Below, in pieces: positions 14,481 to 19,028 of a stretch of DNA of 19,028 nt. Each line of letters begins with the position of its first letter. The stretch's first letter is position 1. Under the pieces are notes generated by a model that did not search any database, was not told the origin of the DNA, and worked only from the letters and a program-made list of their open reading frames with translations. Where the stretch lies: the NCBI GenBank assembly GCA_035935235.1, contig DASYXG010000406.1:1-19028 (forward strand), in the 5' to 3' direction. This DNA is from DATARH01 sp035935235 (GTDB taxonomy: Bacteria > Pseudomonadota > Alphaproteobacteria > ATCC43930 > CGMCC-115725). The position numbers were made by a program, and so were the translations under genes.

Positions 14481-15721
14481 GCGGCATGCAAGCCGACGTG
14501 ATGGTGCTCGGCGCCGGGATGGTCGGGGTCTCGATCGCGGTTCATCTGCGGAAACGCGGCAAGCAGGTCGTGCTGGTCGATCGGCGGCAGCCGGGCGAAG
14601 AAACTTCCTATGGCAACGGCGGGCTGGTGCAGCGCGAGGCGGTGTTCCCGCACCCGTTTCCGCGCGAATTCGCCGAGCTGCGGCGCATCGCCAAAAACCG
14701 CTCGATCGATGTTCACTACCATTTGTCCAGCCTGCCGGGGCTGGCGTGGCCGCTGTTCAGCTACTGGCGCAACTCGGCGCCGAGCCGTTTTGCCGGGATC
14801 GCGGCGCAGTGGAGCACGCTGATCTCAACATGCCTCGACGAGCACAAGACCCTCGCCGAAGAAGCCGGATCGACCGAGCTGCTGCGCCCGGTCGGTTTTC
14901 TGCGCGCCTTCAACGACGCCGCGACCATGGACGCCGAGCTCGCGAAGGCCGAGCGGGCGCGCGCGTTCGGGGTCAACTCCGCTGCGCTCGACCGCGCCGC
15001 GCTCGGGGCGATGGAGCCGCACCTCGACGGCGGCTTTATCGGCGCGCTGCATTGGACCGATCCCTATGCGGTCAACGACCCGCATGCGCTGACCATGAGC
15101 TATTTCGGGCTGTTCGAGCGGCTGGGCGGGCATTTCGCGATCGGCGACGCCGCGACTTTGCAGCGCAGCGGCGCGGGCTGGCGCGTGACCGTGGGCGCCG
15201 GCTCAGCGGTGGAAGCGAGAGAGGTGGTGGTCGCACTCGGCATCTGGTCTGCCGCCGTGACCGGGCGCTTCGGCTACAAGCCGCCGCTGTTCGGCAAGCG
15301 CGGCTATCACCTGCACTTCACGCCGCCGGGTAATGCCGGGCTGACCCGACCAGTGGCGTCGAACGGTTTCCTGTTGGCGCCGATGCGCGCCGGCATTCGC
15401 CTCACGACCGGCGTCGAGTTCGCCCGCCCCGGCGCACCGCCGACGCCGGTGCAGCTCGCCCGCGCGCTGCCGATCGCGCGCCGCATCTTTCCGCTCGGCG
15501 AGCCGGTCGAGCCGTCGCCGTGGATGGGCATCCGCCCGGCGACGCCCGACATGCTGCCGATCATCGGCCCGATCCCGACCGAGCCGGGCCTCTGGGGCGC
15601 CTTCGGTCATGCGCACCAGGGCTTTACGCTCGGCCCGACCACCGGGCGTCTGCTCGCCGAGATGATGACCGGCGATACGCCTTTTGTGGACCCGACGCCG
15701 TTCCGGGCGGAGCGGTTCTGA
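14477..15721 (+). CDS. FAD-dependent oxidoreductase, DadA (D-amino acid dehydrogenase)-like
   Basis: A 414-residue DAO-family flavoenzyme. The N-terminal FAD-binding motif is VLGAGMVGVSIAVHLRKRG (Gly12, Gly14, Gly17), with Asp35 at the ribose-binding end of the second strand. ETSYGNGGLVQ and the C-terminal WMGIRPATPDMLPIIGP plus GHAHQGFTLGPTTGRLLAEMM match DadA-like enzymes. Such proteins oxidise amino acids or secondary amines to imino or keto products and pass electrons to the membrane quinone pool or oxygen. GTG 14477 overlaps the dehalogenase TGA; ATG 14486 is an equally possible start three codons later. Its position after a dehalogenase suggests a shared pathway for a small organic acid or amine, which is inference. 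An 86-base gap then separates it from the convergent DUF1963 gene. Confidence 0.9.
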   Translation: MSGMQADVMVLGAGMVGVSIAVHLRKRGKQVVLVDRRQPGEETSYGNGGLVQREAVFPHPFPREFAELRRIAKNRSIDVHYHLSSLPGLAWPLFSYWRNSAPSRFAGIAAQWSTLISTCLDEHKTLAEEAGSTELLRPVGFLRAFNDAATMDAELAKAERARAFGVNSAALDRAALGAMEPHLDGGFIGALHWTDPYAVNDPHALTMSYFGLFERLGGHFAIGDAATLQRSGAGWRVTVGAGSAVEAREVVVALGIWSAAVTGRFGYKPPLFGKRGYHLHFTPPGNAGLTRPVASNGFLLAPMRAGIRLTTGVEFARPGAPPTPVQLARALPIARRIFPLGEPVEPSPWMGIRPATPDMLPIIGPIPTEPGLWGAFGHAHQGFTLGPTTGRLLAEMMTGDTPFVDPTPFRAERF

Positions 15722-15807
15722 TAAATGACACTCTCACCCATCCTCCGCTCGCTCACCGCACTGCCGGGGCTGCTGGGAATACGCTAGGCGGCTCCTGCTG
15801 GATGGGC

Positions 15808-16752
15808 TCATGTGCTTTGCTCCTCAAGGATGCATTGATCAAAACGGCGCGCCGCCAAGTCGGCATCGTGAATGAAGAAGTAGAGCGAACCGCCTGGACC
15901 GAGGCGCGCAGGTAATTGGATGAGCTGTCGATAAGCATCGACGCCCGTCTGAGGCAGCATGAAGTCCCCTTGTACGAGAGCCGGCCAGCCAAGAATTTTG
16001 CTATCGAGGTCGCAATAATTGACGACATCCTGGGGGATGTTGTGCTCACGCAGCGCCTGGCGTAGTGACCTGTAGAGTTCCCTCTCCGCATCGTTGAGCG
16101 CTAGTTGGCGTACGATCTCGGAGAACGGGTCGGGTAGATCGATGAATGGTCTGAATAAGAGCGGGGTGGCAACCCGTTCCTTTGGATAACCCAACGGCAA
16201 GGGTGGCTCGGTCGCGGCCAGGTCGGCTTCCGGCCAGTAGTAGACCGCGCCCTGTTCCACTGAGCCTGCGGGCCCGCATCCTGCAATAGCGTCAAAGTCA
16301 CCGAAGAAGGTCAGCAGACCTTGCTGCGGCAACAATTCGGCACCCGGTAGACCGGCGAGGTCCAGGCAATAAATTTGGCCGAGAAAGTACATCGGCTCCT
16401 CTTCCCAAATCGGCCAATGCCAGTCGCGTGGCGCCGATACTTCCCCTCCGTGCCGGCTCGCGAGGGGCGATGCCGTCGGGGATTGCCGCTGCGGCCACAG
16501 CCCAATTGCCGGGCGCGCCAGCCTCAGAATTTGACGTGCCCGCTCGGCCGAGAATTCCAATATGGCGCGCTCCTCAAAATGCGCGCGGCTCATCGCCTCT
16601 GGCGGCGGATTGGTTTTCTGCCAGTTAACGATCCTTAGCCAGTTCGGGTCAGGTGCTGGCATCGGTTCTGCCGGTTCCGCTGCGCGCGTTTCTAGAGTCT
16701 GCATCAATTCAAACTCTAAGGCTTGACGCCCGGTCCAGCCGCCGGTACGCAT
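15808..16752 (-). CDS. DUF1963 (YwqG-like) protein
   Basis: A 314-residue protein of unknown function. DUF1963 features: ASRHGGEVSAPRDWHWPIWEEEP, MYFLGQIYCLDLAGL, LLPQQGLLTFFGDFDA and the late KILGWPALVQGDFM (compare 'LLGYP...QGD' in the family). I place the start at ATG 16752, where AGAGG lies five bases upstream. The frame is open back to TTG 16899 next to the DUF72 stop, but that part reads through a hairpin-rich tract and looks non-coding. Base composition is clearly lower in GC than the flanking genes: 15961-16020 is 50% GC by hand count, against 77% for 17221-17280 in the DUF72 gene. Recent acquisition is likely. Bacterial DUF1963 genes are sometimes linked to contact-dependent competition loci, but no such partner is seen here. 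Confidence 0.75.
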   Translation of the reverse strand: MRTGGWTGRQALEFELMQTLETRAAEPAEPMPAPDPNWLRIVNWQKTNPPPEAMSRAHFEERAILEFSAERARQILRLARPAIGLWPQRQSPTASPLASRHGGEVSAPRDWHWPIWEEEPMYFLGQIYCLDLAGLPGAELLPQQGLLTFFGDFDAIAGCGPAGSVEQGAVYYWPEADLAATEPPLPLGYPKERVATPLLFRPFIDLPDPFSEIVRQLALNDAERELYRSLRQALREHNIPQDVVNYCDLDSKILGWPALVQGDFMLPQTGVDAYRQLIQLPARLGPGGSLYFFIHDADLAARRFDQCILEEQST

Positions 16753-16757
16753 CAAAG

Positions 16758-16762
16758 CCTCT
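16758..16762 (-). promoter_or_regulatory. Ribosome binding site supporting the DUF1963 start
   Basis: AGAGG on the minus strand, five bases before ATG 16752. It is the only in-frame start with a plausible ribosome site in the upstream open stretch and is the basis for the shorter gene model. Confidence 0.45.
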
Positions 16763-16802
16763 AGGGCGGCAACAAACAGCTCACGATTAAAGGGTCGAAT
16801 TT

Positions 16803-16840
16803 CATAAGCCGCCGACCGCCGACCGCCGGACGGCGGGTGA
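16803..16840. repeat. GC-rich direct repeats and small hairpin downstream of the DUF72 gene
   Basis: Short direct repeats of GCCGACC lead into CCGCCG-GA-CGGCGG (16823-16836), about 65 bases past the DUF72 stop on the minus strand. It could help end the bluB-DUF72 transcript. It also argues that 16753-16900 is not coding. Confidence 0.35.
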
Positions 16841-16900
16841 GGGGTGATCAAGCAGCGGCAGCAGCTCCCGCTCACTGGCCTGAAACGCAGATAAATCAAC

Positions 16901-17650
16901 TTATTTTTGCAGCTGCTCGATCAGCGCCATCGCCGCGTGCGGCGCGCGGACTTTGGCGCCGTTGATGAAATATACGAAGCAGTCGCGCCCAGCTTTGGCG
17001 TGCGCCTGGAAGCGCTTGGCGATGGCGGCGAGGGCGTCCGGCGAGTAGCCGGTCGGCTCGGCGTCTTTACATTCGCGCAGCCTGGCGTAGACAAAATTGG
17101 CCGTTACTGTCTCGATCAGCGGCAGTTTCGGATCCTCGACCTGGGCGATCGCCACGCCATGCTTTTCCATTAGCTTGGCGAAACCGGGGTGGGTGAAGCT
17201 CTCGTTGCGGACTTCGAGGACATGCCGCAGCGGGCGGTTGCCGAGCGTCCGCGGCAGCGCCTCGAGAAAGGCCGCGGCGTTGCCTTCGTCAAATTGCAGG
17301 CTCGGCATGAACTGCCAGATGATCGGTCCGAGCTTGGGGCCCAATTCGCTCATGCCGCTGTCGAAGTAACGCGCCATGAACGGCGCCGCGGTCGAGAGAT
17401 CGTTGCGGTAGGTGATGAAGCGCGAGCCCTTCAGCGAGAACATGAAATCGTCGGGCGACGCGTCGTGCCAGCTGCGGTAGCTCTTTGGCGTTTGCAACCG
17501 GTAGAAGGTGCCGTTGATCTCGATCGCGGTGACATGGCGGCTGGCATAGGCGAGTTCGTCGGCCTGCTTCACCTCCTTGGGGTAGAAGCTGCCGCGCCAG
17601 GGCGGGAACACCCAGCCGCCAATGCCGACGCGGATTTTTCCTTCGCTCAT
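16901..17650 (-). CDS. DUF72 (YecE-like) TIM-barrel protein
   Basis: A 249-residue cytoplasmic protein. ATG (17648-17650) overlaps the BluB stop as ATGA and has GAGG four bases upstream, so the two are coupled; the frame continues upstream only as a mirror of bluB. DUF72 hallmarks: VGIGGWVFPPWRGSFYP near the start, ASRHVTAIEINGTFYR (about 37-51), FMFSLKGSRFITY, GPIIWQFMP, HVLEVRNESF (143-152) and FVYFINGAKVRAP toward the end. The length is normal for the family. The conserved acidic and aromatic residues suggest an enzyme active site, but no reaction has been established. The pairing with bluB suggests shared expression rather than a known pathway link. Confidence 0.93.
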   Translation of the reverse strand: MSEGKIRVGIGGWVFPPWRGSFYPKEVKQADELAYASRHVTAIEINGTFYRLQTPKSYRSWHDASPDDFMFSLKGSRFITYRNDLSTAAPFMARYFDSGMSELGPKLGPIIWQFMPSLQFDEGNAAAFLEALPRTLGNRPLRHVLEVRNESFTHPGFAKLMEKHGVAIAQVEDPKLPLIETVTANFVYARLRECKDAEPTGYSPDALAAIAKRFQAHAKAGRDCFVYFINGAKVRAPHAAMALIEQLQK

Positions 17651-18300
17651 CGCCTCACTACAAATTTGTCGGCCGGGCGGCGCGCCTCCCAGCCCTCGCG
17701 CTCCAAGACCGGGGTGTCGTCGTCCGCCGCTGGATAGCCGAGACAGAAGTAGCCGATCAGCCGCCACGCCGGCGATACGTCGAGGATCTCGCATATTGCT
17801 CGCGGATCGAGGATCGACACCCAGCCCATGCCGATCCCTTCGGCGCGGGCCGCCAGCCATAGCGTGTGCGCTGCGGCCACCGCCGAATACTGGATCATCT
17901 CGGGCATGGTGAGCCGGCCGAGGCCGCTGCCCTGCTCGGTGTCGGGGTCTGCGAAAACCGCGAGATGGCACGGCGCCTCATCAAGCCCGGCGAGTTTGAG
18001 CCGGGCGTAGAGCGCGGCACGGTCGGCGGCTTGTGTTGAGAGGGCAGCTGCGTTGCACGCGGCGAAATTGGCGCGGATCGCGGCGCGGCGCTCGGCCGCG
18101 TCGACCAGTACGAAGCGCCAGGGCTGACTGAGCCCGACCGAGGGCGCGAGGGAGGCGATCTCGATCAGCCGCTCGATCGCGCCCACGGGCAGCTTGTCGC
18201 GACAGAAGCGCCGGACATCGCGCCGCCACGCCAGCAGCTCGCGCAGCCTGGCGCGAAAGGCGGCGTCAAACTGAGGGGCGCTCTGGGAAAGAGACGACAT
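17647..18300 (-). CDS. bluB: 5,6-dimethylbenzimidazole synthase (BluB)
   Basis: A 217-residue flavin-destructase that turns FMNH2 and oxygen into 5,6-dimethylbenzimidazole, the lower ligand of cobalamin. ATG (18298-18300) is preceded by GGAGAG. BluB signatures: WRRDVRRF with Asp28 (probable equivalent of Asp32 in the Sinorhizobium enzyme), SLAPSVGLSQPWRFVLV, RLTMPEMIQYSAVAAAHTLWLAARAEG, GMGWVSI with Ser162 (probable equivalent of Ser167), YFCLGYP, and PVLEREGWEARRP at the end. The TMPEMIQYS segment separates BluB from ordinary nitroreductases. The 102-base gap to the divergent cupin gene is too short for a full cobalamin riboswitch and shows no B12 box, so regulation is probably by other means. 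Other cobalamin genes are not in view. Confidence 0.92.
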   Translation of the reverse strand: MSSLSQSAPQFDAAFRARLRELLAWRRDVRRFCRDKLPVGAIERLIEIASLAPSVGLSQPWRFVLVDAAERRAAIRANFAACNAAALSTQAADRAALYARLKLAGLDEAPCHLAVFADPDTEQGSGLGRLTMPEMIQYSAVAAAHTLWLAARAEGIGMGWVSILDPRAICEILDVSPAWRLIGYFCLGYPAADDDTPVLEREGWEARRPADKFVVRR

Positions 18301-18402
18301 GGCTCTCCGTACGCGCCCAAACGGGTTTGCGCAACCGGGGACGATTGCACCGGGCGCGCCCGGCCGCCTATGCTCTGGGTCAGTCAAACCGAGGAGGAAG
18401 CC

Positions 18403-18825
18403 ATGCCAGTGAAAGCAGGGGTCATTCGCGCCGGAGCACGTCAGACGCGGCGCGGCGCGGCGGAAACCTTTACCGGTGTCGTATTCCAGGACCCGGTGGT
18501 CGTCGCCGAGGCGCCATCGCGGATGGGCGGGTCGGTCGTCAGCTTCACCCCGGGCGCGCGTACCGCCTGGCACAGCCACCCGGTCGGGCAGACGCTCTAT
18601 TGCCTGTCGGGGATCGGCCGCATCTGCTTCAAGGGCGAGAAGCCGCAGGTGCTGAACCCGGGCGACGTGGTCAACATCCCGCCCGACACGCTGCACTGGC
18701 ACGGCGCTTCGCCCGACCGGCTGTTCGCGCATCTGGCGCTATCGGAAGCCGGCGAGCAAGGTCAGGGCACGTCCTGGGGCACGCATGTCACCGACGCGGA
18801 ATATCTAGAGCCGGCGACGAGCTGA
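18403..18825 (+). CDS. Cupin protein resembling bacterial (R)-hydroxynitrile lyases
   Basis: A 140-residue single-cupin protein. GAGGAGG (18391-18397) lies five bases before ATG 18403. Cupin motif 1 is TPGARTAWHSHPVGQTLYCLSG and motif 2 is PGDVVNIPPDTLHWHGA, followed by LFAHLALSE and a THVTDAEYL tail. The metal ligands His57, His59, Gln63 and His98 match in identity and spacing those I recall for the Granulicella cupin hydroxynitrile lyase (His53, His55, Gln59, His94). That family binds manganese or iron, and some members split cyanohydrins; many relatives have no known activity. Its cellular job is uncertain. It is divergent from bluB across 102 bases. Confidence 0.9.
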   Translation: MPVKAGVIRAGARQTRRGAAETFTGVVFQDPVVVAEAPSRMGGSVVSFTPGARTAWHSHPVGQTLYCLSGIGRICFKGEKPQVLNPGDVVNIPPDTLHWHGASPDRLFAHLALSEAGEQGQGTSWGTHVTDAEYLEPATS

Positions 18826-18854
18826 TTGCCTGCCGCACTACCCTCGCCCGTCTC

Positions 18855-18897
18855 AGGGCTTCGCCCTTTGCCACCCTCTCCCGCAAGCGGGAGAGGG
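18855..18897. repeat. Intergenic hairpin repeat, possibly a terminator after the cupin gene
   Basis: Two adjacent hairpins: AGGGC-TTC-GCCCT (18855-18867) and CCCTCTCCCG-CAAG-CGGGAGAGGG (18874-18897, ten perfect pairs). The second is a form I recall as a common dispersed intergenic repeat in alphaproteobacteria. It lies 49 bases after the cupin stop and has no trailing T-run, so a terminator role is possible but not shown. Confidence 0.6.
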
Positions 18898-18968
18898 ACT
18901 GGCAACGCCATCCCTTGGTCGGTGATCCCTGTGGCAGAGGCGGCGGTGGCATCTTACCCTAGCCGGCA

Positions 18969-19028
18969 ATGACCAATCTGCCGTCCGAGGTCGATGTCGC
19001 GGTGATCGGTGCCGGCGCCGCCGGGATC
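18969..19028 (+). CDS. FAD/NAD(P)-binding oxidoreductase, first 20 codons only (3' truncated by the window)
   Basis: ATG 18969 opens MTNLPSEVDVAVIGAGAAGI, which runs off the window end. The hydrophobic strand followed by GAGAAG is the start of a Rossmann FAD-binding fold, as in flavin monooxygenases or amine oxidases. The ribosome site is weak. The exact family cannot be told from 20 residues. Confidence 0.7.
   Translation, partial: MTNLPSEVDVAVIGAGAAGI

Noticed and set aside
15722..15807. CCCATCC and GGATGGG arms between the convergent DadA-like and DUF1963 genes as a terminator
   Set aside because: The arms are only seven bases, lie far apart and no T-run follows, so this is likely chance.
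17651..17971. Upstream extension of the DUF72 frame
   Set aside because: It lies inside bluB in another frame; the ATGA overlap and ribosome site set the start at 17650.
18301..18402. Cobalamin riboswitch in front of bluB
   Set aside because: The gap is about half the needed length and no B12 box is visible.
18301..18732. Upstream extension of the BluB frame, crossing the cupin gene
   Set aside because: It mirrors the cupin gene, and BluB of normal length begins at 18300 with a good ribosome site.

Overview
The window is high-GC, densely packed bacterial DNA of alphaproteobacterial character, most likely Hyphomicrobiales (Bradyrhizobium/Xanthobacteraceae-like) or a close relative. This rests on recognised families (BluB, DUF1194, DUF2846-type secreted protein, short MetE-like protein, ECF42 sigma factor) and on a dispersed palindromic repeat of a type I associate with that order. 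The exact genus cannot be fixed from sequence alone. I see no tRNA, rRNA, CRISPR array, insertion sequence or phage gene, and no gene-free stretch longer than 300 bases.

Layout. (1) Bases 1-2973, plus strand: the 3' part of a fused enoyl-CoA hydratase/3-hydroxyacyl-CoA dehydrogenase, then a 58-residue AtzG/GatC-like small protein and an amidase-signature hydrolase. (2) 2982-3452, minus: a small secreted protein. (3) 3495-6017, plus: a metal-dependent amidohydrolase, a 45-residue DUF5989 membrane peptide and a membrane-anchored SGNH hydrolase. An acyltransferase-3 membrane protein (5986-7128, minus) faces them and overlaps the SGNH gene by 32 bases. (4) 7138-7252: a composite palindromic repeat directly against the acyltransferase start codon. 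(5) 7275-11003, minus: LLM flavin oxidoreductase, short MetE-like methyltransferase and DUF1194 von Willebrand-like protein in a tight operon, followed by an alpha/beta hydrolase. (6) 11163-12762, plus: a YCII/DGPF protein and an ECF42 sigma factor, preceded by a candidate ECF42 autoregulated promoter. (7) 12823-15721, plus: LLM oxidoreductase, type II haloacid dehalogenase and DadA-like FAD oxidoreductase, joined by stop/start overlaps. (8) 15808-18300, minus: bluB and a DUF72 gene overlapping by ATGA, then a lower-GC DUF1963 gene. (9) 18403 to the end, plus: a cupin resembling bacterial hydroxynitrile lyases, a hairpin repeat, and the first 20 codons of a second FAD enzyme.

How the genes may work together. 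The region reads as accessory catabolism: amide hydrolysis beside beta-oxidation, flavin monooxygenase-type enzymes, a dehalogenase with a complete active site and amine/amino-acid oxidases, with one stand-alone ECF sigma factor in the middle. The points most worth following are the DUF5989-SGNH pair without its usual carbamoyltransferase, the three-gene LLM/dehalogenase/FAD operon behind the ECF42 module, the LLM/MetE-like/DUF1194 operon, and the composite palindrome. All of these are recognisable families in unusual combinations; I did not find a wholly unknown system.
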